Assembly: GCF_002127325.2 (NCBI RefSeq)
Contig: NC_035445.2
Span: forward strand, 86,515,912 to 86,579,911
Length of the DNA: 64,000 nucleotides
Source of the DNA: Helianthus annuus
Lineage: Eukaryota > Streptophyta > Magnoliopsida > Asterales > Asteraceae
Reading direction: 5' to 3'
In this document: piece by piece, positions 11,201 to 22,897 of the stretch
How positions within the stretch are numbered: position 1 is the stretch's first letter
Layout of the letters: each line of letters opens with the position of its first letter
Notes under the pieces: model-generated
Database searches by the model: none
What the model saw: the letters and a program-made list of their open reading frames with translations, nothing else
Told to the model about the DNA's origin: nothing
Made by a program: the position numbers and the translations under genes

Positions 11201-12380
11201 CATTAAACCGAAACCCCAAACATAATTGCTCAACGTACTCCGTAATACCCAGCATTTCCAGCCATGAGTTGAAAATTCTACACGGGATGGGTCCGAACTC
11301 TGTCTCATTGAGCGACAGAAGGATAGGACAATGGTCTGAAACAACGTTAGACAGAGCTACCAACGACGTGTCCGACCACTTATACATGAATTCCCGACAT
11401 ACGAGGTATCGATCAAGTTTGCTCATCTCAATTCCATTATCAGTGCGATAAGTATATTTCCTTCCACCCATCTGGTACTCCACCAACTCTGCTGATTGAA
11501 TAATTTGGTTGAAATATAGTGCATTCGAGGCCACGAACTCTGTATTGAATCTTACCGAGGCATCGCGTACATCATTAAAATCCCCTACCATAACCCACAT
11601 CCCCGGTATCGATCTTCTGAAAAAAAGAATTTCCAACCAAAGTGCACGTCTTGCTAACGGTTCGTTGAAGGCATAAATGTTAACGACATTTAGAACCTCC
11701 CCTTAGTGTCGGACTTCCCCAGTTATAATAAAAAATCTTAGCCTTTTAACTACATTTATCTTTCTGAAAATAGATGGATCCCAAAGGCTCAAGAGTCCAC
11801 CCGATGCACCCACGGCTTCCACCCCTTTTGCTTCGAAACACATCTACCCCATAATTTATTGATACTAAAATTAGAGAAATCCCCCAATTTAGTCTCCTGT
11901 ATGGCTAAAAAAATTTACCCTATGAGATGTTTTTAAACCCCTCACCTAATCCACCTTCCTTTGGTCCCTGACCCCCCTTAAATTGACTGAAAAGAAATTC
12001 ATTGTTGACCATAATTTTCACCTTCACCACTAATTACTTCACATACCTGATTGTTGAACCCATTAACTTTGAAACCCAGTTTGGTACCAACCTTTACAGT
12101 AGCAGACACTTCTTTTGCAATTTCTATTGAGCCTGCTCAGAAGTTTTAGCGTTCTAACCTCCTTCAGACCTGCCCACATAATCCTGCTTATCGAGCATCT
12201 GATTTCCAATTGAATCCTCCAATTCATCGTTCATGTTTGCTTCAGACATAAGGACCTCATTTATCTGACCATTGAAACCAAATGAGTTACTTAAGTCAAA
12301 CGAATGGACCCCCTCTTCCATGAAATCAGGGTAGTTAGACCCATTTACTTCTTTAATTGGACTAGAGGAATCTGGGCTAT
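8259..12380 (-). mobile_element. LINE-B, 3' segment (ORF2 and end of ORF1); rest at 21505-21609 and 37083-37880
   Basis: A minus-strand non-LTR retrotransposon ending in poly(A) (T-run at 8259-8266). It was split by gypsy elements G1 and G2, and its 5' end by a copia element at 37881. Without insertions about 5 kb is preserved. Target duplications cannot be tested because the 5' end is lost. Confidence 0.92.
8338..12002 (-). pseudogene. LINE-B ORF2: endonuclease - reverse transcriptase - zinc domain, frameshifted
   Basis: Starts MNFFSVNLRGVR at 12002. The APE-type endonuclease follows: IQETK near 11890, GDFNDVR near 11580, KLDRYLVC near 11420, SDHCPILL near 11330. The reverse transcriptase spans about 10790-9400, with ALGPDGINFRFLK, the GLRQGDPLSPFLF block and the catalytic YADD of FFYADDAVFLG near 9940. 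The C-terminal zinc domain (CKMCGEEEETVDHLFVGC) lies near 8720-8670. It nicks target DNA and copies the element RNA. At least five frame changes or stops (near 11880, 11170, 9900, 9450, 9200, 8870) inactivate it. Its ATG overlaps the ORF1 stop as ATGA (12002-11999), an arrangement fitting coupled termination-reinitiation. Same family type as LINE-A but on the opposite strand. Confidence 0.93.
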
Positions 12381-13857
12381 TGTCGCGACCCCCGACCCAC
12401 CCTGGACGGAATCGGGAGCCGCGAGCAGCCCAGTGGTACCCGTGGTATCTGATTTATGCGGCAGCTGAAGTCTTTTATTACAGGATCTTTTCACCGTAAA
12501 AATGCTCGTTTAATATATTATACAAAGTTTTAGGGATAAATTCCCATAATTTACCATAAGTTGATTTCACCCAGAAATCATTATTTTTCAAAACATGTTT
12601 TATTTATTTATTCACACTGAGCCACTTCTCTGAGCTTGTAGTGCTTTACTGCACTTTTCCTGGATCACACAGATCACCTGAAACATGTTTGAAAAAGGTT
12701 TTGTCAGCGGGGAAATCTTGAGTGAATCATTCTGTTTTCTAAAACGACCCGTTAGTTATAAATTTCAGTATTAAGGGGAATTACAATGTTTCTGATATCA
12801 AACCAACTACCCACAGTATTTGTCACTCGACCAACCATTGGCTAGCCCATTTGTCCAATGGTGTCTGTGACTGTGGTCAGATCACCCCTTGGCCACCCGT
12901 TTGTCCAAGTGTGACGGGAAATAAGTAATGTATACAAAACCCCACATACCGGCTGTAATATGGTGATTACATAGACTTAATCCCTGTAATTATAACCTTT
13001 GAAAATAACTTGGAGTTTTGTAAACTTACTCACAAACTATGAGAAAATAGTTTAAAAAGAAGAATGACTCACATTGCAGATTAACGAGCAAGATATAAGC
13101 CTACTGATTAGCCTTGATTAAACCTAATTTAACATAATGCACACACAGGCAGGTTAGTAACTAATACAGCAGTTACGTCAATTCACGAGATTAAACCCTC
13201 ACAACGATTAATCAGTGCAATACTCGATAATTCAATCGGATTCACAACGAATAACAGAGCATAGTCCGAATTCGAACAACACTCTAATATTCAAGTCGAA
13301 ATCACGACGAATAATCAAAGTACAAGCTCAATTTGAGCAGCACTCGGACAATCGTTGGATAGTTATAATCGATCAGACGTTGAATCGTAATAGCGATCGA
13401 GTTATTACCCTGATTGCGGCAGCACTTCGAGTTTAGTGTGTGGTGTGTATTGTTTCAGTGATATCTCCGTGTGTAAACGGAATTTGGACGTCGAATTATC
13501 ACAGAATTTCAAGTGCCAACATCCCCTATTTATATCTGAAAAATGCACTCCCTCGCGCCACGCGAAGGATTTCCTTGCGCGTGTCGCGTGGCGCGAGAGA
13601 CCCTAGTCTAGCATAGGGTGTGTTCGTGTACAGGTAGCTTGGGTGAGTTGGTTTCGACTGAAAACTTAGCTCCCACGAAAAACTGTTAAGATATTACCAA
13701 CTAGGGTTTACCCCCCCTGAGTTTTAGGGGCCCTGATCCTGATTCCGATTGTTATGAAAATTTTAGGGTTTATGCGGAATCACTTGGGTGTTTCAATTAG
13801 GGTTTTCTTATTGCCTAATTATCATCCTAATTATTGATTTTCGTGACAGTTGTTACA
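12381..13857 (-). repeat. G1 3' LTR
   Basis: On the minus strand it starts TGTAACAACTGTCACG and ends GGGTCGCGACA. Compared with the 5' LTR it keeps the terminal TG/CA on both sides. It contains the same TATA box (13526-13534) and hairpin (13552-13597) as the 5' copy. Confidence 0.95.
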
Positions 13858-13870
13858 TCCTCCCCACCTT
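13858..13870 (-). promoter_or_regulatory. G1 polypurine tract
   Basis: Minus strand AAGGTGGGGAGGA directly abuts the 3' LTR; primer site for plus-strand DNA synthesis. The same motif adjoins the 3' LTRs of G2 and G3. Confidence 0.85.
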
Positions 13871-13893
13871 AAGAAAAATCTCGTCCTCGAGAT

Positions 13894-16800
13894 TTATTTG
13901 AATAAATGAGGATATTTGCGCTTCATTTCTGATTCCAGCTCCCAAGTGTATTCTGGTCCTCTCCTTGAATTCCATTTGACTTTGACCAACACCAGTCGTT
14001 TGTGTTTGAGAAACTTGACTTTTCTATCTTCGATCTGTAGTGGTTTCTCTATAAACTTCAACTTTTCGTTCACCTCTACATCTTGAAGAGGTACTACCAG
14101 GGACTCATCTGATAGACATTTCTTGAGATTAGATACATGAAATACATCATGTACTCCAGCTAATTCTTCTGGTAGTTGTAAACGATAAGCAACTGGTCCT
14201 ATTCGTTGACTTATTGGAAATGGTCCTACGTATCTGGGACTCAGCTTTCCTTTCTTACCGAATCGTACTACTCCTTTCCAAGGAGAAACTTTTAAAAGTA
14301 CTTTATCTCCGACTTGAAATTCTAAAGGCTTGCGACGATTGTCTGCATAGCTTTTCTGACGATCTCGAGCTGTTTTCAGTTTTTCCTTGATCTGAGTTAT
14401 CTTGTCAGTAGTTTCTTGTACAAGCTCAGGACCTGATAATTGACTTTCTCCGATTTCTGCCCAACATACTGGAGTTCTGCACTTACGTCCGTACAATGCT
14501 TCGAATGGTGCAGCTTCGATGCTTGAATGATAACTATTGTTATAGGAGAATTCAATTAATGGCAAATGGCTATCCCAATTACCACCAAAGTCAATTACAC
14601 ATGCTCGGAGCATGTCTTCTAGAGTTTGTATTGTCCTTTCACTCTGTCCGTCTGTTTGTGGATGATAAGCAGTACTTAGATTTAGTCGAATTCCCATTGC
14701 TTTCTGAAAACTTGTCCAGAAATGAGAAGTAAAACGACTATCTCTATCCGATATAATGGAGAGCGGAACTCCATGTAGGGATACTACTTCGTCCACGTAC
14801 AGTTGTGCTAACCTTTCCATGCTAAAGGTTTCTTTCATTGGTAGGAAATGAGCTGACTTGGTTAATCGGTCTACGATTACCCAAATCGCATCATTACCTC
14901 TTTTGGTTTTGGGTAACTTTGTAACAAAGTCCATTGTTATAAGTTCCCATTTCCATACAGGCATTTCTAGCTGTTGTAGTAATCCTGAGGGTTTCTGGTG
15001 TTCAGCCTTAACTTGTGAACAAGTTAAACACTTGGATACGTATTCGGCTATATCCTTTTTCATTCCTATCCACCAGAAATTATTCCTTAAATCTTGGTAC
15101 ATTTTATTGTTTCCTGGGTGTATGGTATACCTAGATTTATGAGCTTCTTCTAAAATCTTATTTCTTAACTCTCCTCGCTTAGGTACCCAAATTCGTTTCT
15201 TATGGAATTTCCAAATTCCATCATTTCCTTGTTCTAGTTCTTTTAGGTAACCTTTCATTCCTTCAGCATCATCTTTGATTGCTGTTTTCTGGACTTCTTT
15301 GATTTGTGCCATTAAATCTATTTGTAGATTTAACCTCAGAGCACGGACTCGTTTCTGTTTCTCATGGTACTTACGACTTAAGGCATCTGCAACTACATTT
15401 GCTTTTCCTTCGTGATATTGGATATCACAGTCGTAATCGCTTAGCATCTCCATCCATCTTCTTTGCCTCATGTTTAACTCTTTTTGCCCAAATATATATC
15501 TTAAACTCTTATGATCTGTATAAACAGTAAACTTACTTCCATACAGATAATGTCTCCATATCTTAAGGGCAAAAATTATGGCTCCTAATTCTAGATCATG
15601 AGTCGTATAATTTTCTTCGTGCTTTTTCAATTGTCTAGAAGCATACGCAATTACCTTCTTGCGTTGCATTAACACACATCCATAGCCTAATTTTGAAGCA
15701 TCACAATATACTTCAAAGTCTTCTGTTCCTTCGGGTAAAGCTAAGATTGGTGCATTCGTCAATCTATGCTTTAAAATCTTAAAGGCTTCTTCTTGTCTAG
15801 GTCCCCATTCAAACTTAGCAGCTTTACAAGTTAACTTAGTTAATGGTACGGCTATCTTAGAAAAATCTTTGATAAATCGTCTATAGTATCCAGCTAAGCC
15901 TAGAAAACTTCTTATCTCCATAGCTGTTTGTGGGACTTTCCACTTTGTAATTGCTTCTATCTTAGCAGGATCTACATGGATACCTTCATGATTTACCACA
16001 TGACCTAAGAATTGTACTTCTTGCAGCCAAAATTCACACTTCGAGAATTTGGCATAAAGCCTTTCTTTTCTTAACAAAGTTAAGAGAACGTGTAAATGTT
16101 CACAATGTTCTTTTTGGCTTTTGGAATAAATAAGTATATCGTCGATGAAAACGATCACAAATTTATCCAAGTATGGTTTACAGATTCGATTCATCATGTC
16201 CATGAATGCTGCTGGGGCATTCGTTAATCCAAAGGGCATGACTGTAAACTCATAATGACCATACCTAGTTCTGAAAGCAGTTTTAGGTATGTCTTCTTCT
16301 TGTACTTTCAACTGATGATATCCAGATCTTAAATCTATCTTAGAGAAATACCTAGCTCCTTGCAATTGATCAAAAAGATCATCAATCCTAGGTAGTGGGT
16401 ATCGATTCTTAATCGTAACCTTATTCAATTCCCTATAATCGATACACATTCTCATCGATCCATCTTTCTTTTTCACAAAGAGTACTGGTGCACCCCAAGG
16501 GGATGAACTCGGTTGTATGAATCCTTTGCTTAATAATTCATCTAATTGCTTTTTTAATTCTAGCATTTCGGTAGGTGCTAATCTATATGGTGCTTTGGCT
16601 ATTGGTGCAGTACCTGGAATTAAATGAATTCTAAATTCTACTTCTCTATCAGGTGGTAATCCAGGTAATTCTTCTGGAAAAACGTCTGGGTATTCTGAGA
16701 CTACGGGGATGTCCTGAAGTTCCTTATCTTTACTGTTAATGATTACGGAAATCATATACACCATTTCCTGTTTTCTCGAATAACTAGCCAATTTCATTAC

Positions 16801-18384
16801 TGATATGAATTTCAATGGCTTTCGAGGTTTATTTCCAGTAATTACAATTACCTCTCCTGAAGGGGTTTGAATTTCTACTGCATTTTTGTCACATAGGATT
16901 CGTGCATGGTTGGCTATTAACCAATCCATTCCTAATACTACATCGAATCCGGCTAAACTCATTGGTAACAGATTTGCAGAAAATTTATGGCCTAATAGTT
17001 CTATTTTTCCTTCTTGCCAGACTTTATCTATTTTCACAGAATTTCCTTCTGCGGTTTCAACTGTGAAAATTTGCCTAAGAGTGGTTAACGGTAACTTAAG
17101 AGCTTGACAAAATGAAGTATTAATAAAACTTTGGTTCGCACCAGAGTCAAATAATACTTTTGCAAATACGTCATGTACTAGGAACGTACCGGCTATCACA
17201 TCTGGAATGAGTTCGGCCTCTTGAGTGGTCAGCTGGAATGCGCGTACATTCTTCTTGGTTGCTCCTTCAGCTGGTTTAGCTTTGTTGTCTACTGGTTTAG
17301 CTAGCTTAGGACATTCGGATTGAAAATGTCCCCTTTCTCTGCAGTTATAACAAATTCTTGTTTTCTTCCTGCAGTCTTCTTCACGATGTCCTTTTGCCTT
17401 GCAAAAATTGCAAACTATATTGCATTGTCCATAATGCTTCTTTTTGCAATTTCTGCAGAAAGGAGGTGATGAGGATTGCCCTGTTCCTCTTTTCTTGATA
17501 TTACCCATACGAAATCCTTGGGTAATCCTCTGAGCTATTTCCTTCTTACGATCTTCCTCTCTTGTGCGTACCAATTCATCCGTTAGGGTGTTAGCTAATT
17601 CTACCGCATCGTCAATGGTACGAGGTCTCGCAGCTTTAACGATGTTTCGGATTTCACTAATTAACCCCCAGATGTAACGGGAAATGAGTACCGGTTCTGG
17701 CGAAGCCAGTGTTGGCACCACCCTTGCGTATTCAAAGAATGTCGAAGTATAGCCCCGGCAATCTACCCCTGTCATGCGGTGACTTAGGAATTTGTTTGCC
17801 ATTTGATCTTTTTCATATTCGGGACAGAATTTTCTTTCTACAAGATTCTTAAATTCTTCCCAACTCATGGCATAGGCTATCCTTCTTCCTTTTGCCTGGA
17901 GGACCGTGTTCCACCATTCTAGTGCTCATTCTTTGAACAGATTTGATGCATACATCACTTGATCCTCTTCGGCACATTTGCTTATTGCAATTACTGCTTC
18001 GGTTTTCTCTAACCAACGCAGTGTTGCAGTTGCCCCTTCGTTACCTGCAAATTCAGTGGGTTTGCAAGCAAGAAACTCTTTGTAAGTGCAACCGGATGTT
18101 GCAGCTTTTATTCTCTTAGGGAGTGGGGCCTGTTGCGGATCATGATCGTCATGATTGCCGCCTCCATTTATGCTGTTACTGCCGTTATCTCCTGGAATAC
18201 GTTTTCTAGGATGTAATTGTTGTGGTTCGACAGGTTTTTGAACAGCAGCCACAATTTCTGGAATAGCATGAGCTATCCCTTGGGCGATAAAGTGCTCGAT
18301 ATCTTGTCGGGTTATATATTGATCTTCCTGTTTTTGCTCAAATTGATTTGCTTCATTAATTGGTTCATTGTTAACGTTTTCCAT
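13894..18384 (-). pseudogene. G1 gag-pol polyprotein, nearly intact: one in-frame TGA at 17926-17928
   Basis: A 1496-codon frame from MENVNNEPIN (18384) to the stop at 13894, interrupted only by TGA at codon 153, where G2 has GAA (LFKEEALEWW). Domains in order: gag; two CCHC zinc knuckles ([14 protein letters not shown] and [14 protein letters not shown], about residues 325-358); aspartic protease with DSGA (about 413); reverse transcriptase (about 600-775) with catalytic FIDD; RNase H starting near [10 protein letters not shown]; integrase with an HHCC zinc domain ([19 protein letters not shown]) and the MDFVTKLP / [11 protein letters not shown] core; a chromodomain-like tail [15 protein letters not shown]. 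It makes the virus-like particle and the replication and integration enzymes. Gag and pol share one frame, with no frameshift site. The internal ATG after the stop (17868, MSWEEF) could only give a gag lacking its N-terminus. Probably defective on its own. Confidence 0.95.
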
Positions 18385-18645
18385 CTGTTAATTAGTAGGA
18401 ATTTATTAGTGTCTAACTTATTAATAACAAATTTAGCACAGATGAAGACATAAATTACTACAACATACAAACATAACCAAAATTGTCGATTTCTCGACTT
18501 TCATTTTGTTATTGTATATTGTATATGCCTCCGTACACACCATATCTTACAAGGTTTTATTGCCCATTTTACAGACTCAGTTTTACTATATTAGTTATAA
18601 TATAGACAAACTTTTTCCAGCCTATCTTTTGGTCCACTGGCAGTT

Positions 18646-19383
18646 TTAGTAACGACGCTCCCTCTCGTCGTACTTCCAAGAGATCTGCTCCCCCATTTCC
18701 CGGATCCTATTCCCGGTGCCTATCAGTTCTTCACCAAACTGACGTAACTCAGCTAAATTTTCATAGCTCATTGGCGGATTAGGGATAGGTTCTTGATCAA
18801 ACTGTGGGAGAAAACTATAGGGACTGTTAACTATATTTTGGAATTGCCAGTCATTAGTCCACCATTCCTCCATTTGGCCTAATGGTCTGGTGTGAACTAG
18901 TGGGTCTGGAATAGCTGGTCCTAGGTTTAGTGGGAATTGGGCTGTAGCAGGATAAGAGAAGAGATTATCGTTGATAGGCTCTAGAACATCACAATTATCC
19001 AGTAGGCGGTCTATTTCGTCCTGGAATGTGATTTCCTCAGACTGTTTAGAGCTTTCTCCGATCTCTATTCCCTTTTGCTTTAGGTCTATTCCTAATTCCT
19101 TTTCTGGTGGCTTTGAACTTTCTCCAGTTTCTATTTCCTTTCCCTTGTTCATGCTCACAGGATTTTCTATTTTAGGAAGTCTCCTAGTGGTTGGTTTCCT
19201 ACGGCGTACTTTCCTCCACCCTACGTATCTTCTTTTCTTTTTAGGTTTGGCTTTTTCCAGCGGTGGAGCTTTGAATTCCACATGTTCTTCTATGTCAGCA
19301 ATGTAACCAGTAAAGTCGTGAGAGACTTCGATAGGCACTGGATATAAGTTGAGATTCTGAAATGCTTCCGATATCTCATTCAT
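18646..19383 (-). CDS. G1 accessory leader ORF between PBS and gag, 245 aa, unknown function
   Basis: Not a gag or pol domain I recognise. I chose ATG 19383 (MNEISEAF), because G2 has the same beginning (MNELSEAL) at its equivalent site; the frame stays open further upstream to 19437. It has a strongly basic stretch near residues 55-80 (KAKPKKKRRYVGWRK, VRRRKPTTRRLPK) that looks like a nuclear localisation or nucleic-acid-binding segment. An acidic middle with two GESSK repeats follows, then a conserved C-terminal half with EEWWTNDWQFQN and a Glu/Arg-rich end (AELRQFGEELIGTGN, ISWKYDERERRY). It lies about 260 bp upstream of gag in the genomic RNA. Homology to G2 (34983-35645) argues for past selection as protein. 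No TM segment is seen. Its function is unknown. Confidence 0.75.
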   Translation of the reverse strand: MNEISEAFQNLNLYPVPIEVSHDFTGYIADIEEHVEFKAPPLEKAKPKKKRRYVGWRKVRRRKPTTRRLPKIENPVSMNKGKEIETGESSKPPEKELGIDLKQKGIEIGESSKQSEEITFQDEIDRLLDNCDVLEPINDNLFSYPATAQFPLNLGPAIPDPLVHTRPLGQMEEWWTNDWQFQNIVNSPYSFLPQFDQEPIPNPPMSYENLAELRQFGEELIGTGNRIREMGEQISWKYDERERRY

Positions 19384-19626
19384 GTTGCATAGTATATATG
19401 CAAAATACAAGAATGCAATGTTAAAACTTTGGAACAAAGTTTAACAAACAAACACTGAAGTTTTATTGCATACCAATTTATACAAAGGACAACAGAAATA
19501 AACACACTAGGATTTTATTTATTTACTGGATTGTGATTTCTCTTACTAGACCCAACTTATCGGATATTTAGAGGTTAGCATTTTCTGCTATAGTAGCTAG
19601 TATATAGAGATTTGCCCATTCCTTGT

Positions 19627-19875
19627 CTATTTTATCTTCCCAAGGTGTACTATTACCCAACTCTTGGACTTCTGGGTTAAACCTAACTTTCTTGGTTCCG
19701 GGTTTCTTTTTTTTTTCTGACTCTTTTTAAGTATCGAATCCCTTTTCTCTGGGGAGAGAGGATTCTCATAGTTTGCCTTGCGGACAAAGATTCCTTCTTC
19801 TAGGTTTACTGGGTTTCTGGAAGAAGATGCAATATCTAATTTGTGGTAGATAGCAGACAGCTTTTGTTTACCCAT
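19627..19875 (-). CDS. Small G1 leader ORF, 82 aa, unknown
   Basis: Starts MGKQKLSAIYHKLDIASS shortly downstream of the PBS and ends before the accessory ORF. Lys/Arg-rich, with KKSQKKKRNPEPRK near residues 50-63. G2 has only about 140 bp between its PBS and accessory ORF, so no counterpart exists there. It may be a real small leader protein or a chance ORF. Confidence 0.35.
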   Translation of the reverse strand: MGKQKLSAIYHKLDIASSSRNPVNLEEGIFVRKANYENPLSPEKRDSILKKSQKKKRNPEPRKLGLTQKSKSWVIVHLGKIK

Positions 19876-20006
19876 ACTGTAACTAACAAATAATCAGTTA
19901 ATACAACAAATAATCACAGAATGATAACTAGTAGGATTAAGTATTTTGTCAAATACTTAATTCCGTAATAGGCTTAAATCAGTGGCTCAGTAGTTATTAA
20001 TTATTA

Positions 20007-20018
20007 GCTCTGATACCA
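20007..20018 (-). promoter_or_regulatory. G1 primer binding site (initiator tRNA-Met)
   Basis: TGGTATCAGAGC on the minus strand, 5 nt inside the 5' LTR; it matches the initiator methionine tRNA 3' end used by most plant LTR elements. Confidence 0.92.
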
Positions 20019-20023
20019 CCTTC

Positions 20024-21499
20024 TTTCACGACCCCCGACCCACCCTGGACGGAATCGGGAGCCGCGAGCAGTCAAGTGGTACCCGTGGTATCTGATTTAT
20101 GCGGTAGCGGAAGTCTTTTATTACAGGATCTTTTCACCGTAAAAATGCTCGTTTAATATATTATACAAAGTTTTAGGGATAAATTCCCATAATTTACCAT
20201 AAGTTGATTTCACCCAGAAATCATTATTTTTCAAAACATGTTTTATTTATTTATTCACACTGAGCCACTTCTCTGAGCTTGTAGTGCTTTACTGCACTTT
20301 TCCTGGATCACACAGATCACCTGAAACATGTTTGAAAAAGGTTTTGTCAGCGGGGAAATACTGAGTGAATCATTCTGTTTTCTAAAACGACCCGTTAGTT
20401 ATAAATTTCAGTATTAAGGGGAATTACAATGTTTCTGATATCAAACCAACTATCCACAGTATTTGTCACTCGACCAACCATTGGCTAGCCCATTTGTCCA
20501 ATGGTGTCTGTGACTGTGGTCAGATCACCCCTTGGCCACCCGTTTGTCCAAGTGTGACGGGAAATAAGTAATGTATACAAAACCCCACATACCGGCTGTA
20601 ATATGGTGATTACATAGACTTAATCCCTGTAATTATAACCTTTGAAAATAACTTGGAGTTTTGTAAACTTACTCACAAACTGTGAGAAAATAGTTTAAAA
20701 AGAAGAATGACTCACATTGCAGATTAACGAGCAAGATATAAGCCTACCGATTAGCCTTGATTAAACCTAATTTAACATAATGCACACACAGGCAGGTTAG
20801 TAACTAATACAGCAGTTACGTCAATTCACGAGATTAAACCCTCACAACGATTAATCAGTGCAATACTCGATAATTCAATCGGATTCATAACGAATAACAG
20901 AGCATAGTCCGAATTCGAACAGCACTCTAATATTCAAGTCGAAATCACGACGAATAATCAAAGTACAAGCTCAATTTGAGCAGCACTCGGACAATCGTTG
21001 GATAGTTATAATCGATCGGACGTTGAATCGTAATAGCGATCGAGTTATTACCCTGATTGCGGCAGCACTTCGAGTTTAGTGTGTGGTGTGTATTGTTTCA
21101 GTGATATCTCCGTGTGTAAACGGAATTTGGACGTCGAATTATCACAGAATTTCAAGTGCCAACATCACCTATTTATATCTGAAAAATGCACTCCCTCGCG
21201 CCACGCGAAGGATTTCCTTGCGCGTGTCGCGTGGCGCGAGAGACCCTAGTCTAGCATAGGGTGTGTTCGTGTACAGGTAGCTTGGGTGAGTTGGTTTCGA
21301 CTGAAAACTTAGCTCCCACGAAAAACTATTAAGATATTACCAACTAGGGTTTACCCCCCCTGAGTTTTAGGGGCCTGATCCTGATTCCGATTGTTATGAA
21401 AATTTTAGGGTTTATGCGGAATCACTTGGGTGTTTCAATTAGGGTTTTCTTATTGCCTAATTATCATCCTAATTATTGATTTTCGTGACAGTTGTTACA
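20024..21499 (-). repeat. G1 5' LTR
   Basis: 1476 bp. Reads TGTAACAACTG at 21499. The inner end is mutated (TTTCACGACC on the plus strand versus TGTCGCGACC in the 3' LTR). Confidence 0.95.
21169..21240 (-). promoter_or_regulatory. G1 LTR promoter: TATA box with a GC-rich hairpin just upstream
   Basis: TATAAATAG on the minus strand (21177-21169). About 18 bp upstream lies a perfect inverted repeat, CTCGCGCCACGCGA ... TCGCGTGGCGCGAG (21195-21240; 14-bp arms). It is identical in the 3' LTR at 13552-13597. Confidence 0.75.
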
Positions 21500-21504
21500 G
21501 CTAT

Positions 21505-21609
21505 GAAGGTTTCTGGGCCATTTTCTAGCACTTTTTATATGGCCCAATTGATCTTTGTCTCCAGGCCCACCGATAATATTAGATCCTGGTGTTTGCATCA
21601 CTGGGTCCC
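21505..21609 (-). pseudogene. LINE-B middle segment (part of ORF1) trapped between G1 and G2
   Basis: 105 bp of LINE ORF1. Its frame (PVMQTPGSNIIGGPGD ... KWPRNLHS) joins without a break to 12375 downward across G1 and to 37082 upward across G2 once one copy of each target duplication is discounted. This proves that G1 and G2 are separate insertions in the same host element. Confidence 0.9.
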
Positions 21610-22882
21610 TGTCACGGCCCCCGACCCAGTTGCCCGGTTCGAAAGCCGCGGGATAGAAACCCGTGATATTGGTGGTTGATTTGGGAGCAGAAATTTTAAC
21701 AGGATCATTTAAACTGAAAACACCCAATTATTTTATTTCGAGTTTCGGGACAAACACCGTGATTTACAATAAAGGAATTTCACTGGGAAATTCCCTGATT
21801 ACAAAAACATGTTTATTTATTTACTGAGCCACTTCATTCAAGCTGGAGTGCTACGCGACACTTTTCCTTGTTCACAATAAATCACCTGAAACATATTTAA
21901 AAGATTTTATGAGCGGAGAAATACTGGCGAGTCATTCAATTTATACAAAACGACACATTGTTATAATTTACAGTATTAAGAGCGATTACAATGTTTATAT
22001 ATCAACCAATTACCCCAAATTGGTATTTGTCACTCGACCGTATCTGTGACTATGGTCATATCACCCATTGGCTAACCCGTTGTCCAATGGTGAAGGTTAT
22101 CAAGTAATGTATACAAAACCCCACATATCGGCAGTAATGGTAGATTACGAAAACTTAATCCCTGTAACTACAACTTTGAAAACAAGTAGGGTTTTGAAAG
22201 TAATTTGGTAAAAAGAGAATGACTCACATTGCAGGTTTAAACTGACAGAGTCTGCCTACTGATTAGGCCTGGTAACCTAGTTAAGTAAAATGCAACGAAA
22301 CTAGGTTAGTAACTTAATACAGCATTTACGATAATTTCACGAAATCAAAACCCTCACGACGAATGACAAAGTATAGCCCGAATTCAGGGAGCACTTAAAC
22401 ATCCATCGGATCGGTTTCAATCGATCGGACATTGTATCGTAGCAGTGATCAAGTTATTACCGTGTTATCGGAGCAGCGTCTTGACACTACAAAGTTGATT
22501 TTTGAGCAGAAGTATAGTGTTTTAGTGAAAATTTTTGAGCACCAGTGAACTGCCCATGCACGAACTATTTATAGCTGTCGAGTTCCTCGCGGCCCACGTA
22601 AACCTGAAGGGAATTCCTTTGCGGCCCGCGAGGGCCACCCTAGCTACGGCTAGGGCTGCCGTGTCAACTCCTAGACCTGCCACGTGTGCGACACGTGGCC
22701 TTGAAGCTTATTCGGAGATTCATCAAGCTGTCGCGCCCTGCGAGGTCTTTGCTTAGCTCCTTTGCGGCCCGCGACCAAGTAACAAAATTTGATTTTCTTG
22801 CTTTTTCATAAAAATTAGGGTTTTAGGGATTCGGGTTTATACTTATGGAGCGTTTTAGAACATTTTCGTGGAGGTGCTTACA
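21610..22882 (-). repeat. G2 3' LTR
   Basis: Minus strand TGTAAGCACC ... GGGGCCGTGACA. It contains TATAAATAG at 22573-22565 and palindromes CCCTAGC..GCTAGGG (22638-22655) and GCCACGTGT..ACACGTGGC (22679-22699) upstream of it. Confidence 0.95.
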
Positions 22883-22895
22883 TCCTCCCCACTTT
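22883..22895 (-). promoter_or_regulatory. G2 polypurine tract
   Basis: Minus strand AAAGTGGGGAGGA next to the 3' LTR, matching that of G1. Confidence 0.8.
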
Positions 22896-22897
22896 AT

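Larger units (their letters stand above)
12381..21499 (-). mobile_element. Ty3/gypsy element G1 (Tekay/Del-like chromovirus), complete, 9.1 kb
   Basis: LTR - PBS - two leader ORFs - gag-pol - PPT - LTR, all on the minus strand. Target duplication GCTAT at 12376-12380 and 21500-21504 is perfect. The LTRs (1477 and 1476 bp) differ at about 18 positions and one indel by eye, so insertion is recent. It lies in LINE-B ORF1. The Tekay/Del assignment rests on a chromodomain-like C-terminus of pol and is an inference. Confidence 0.95.
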
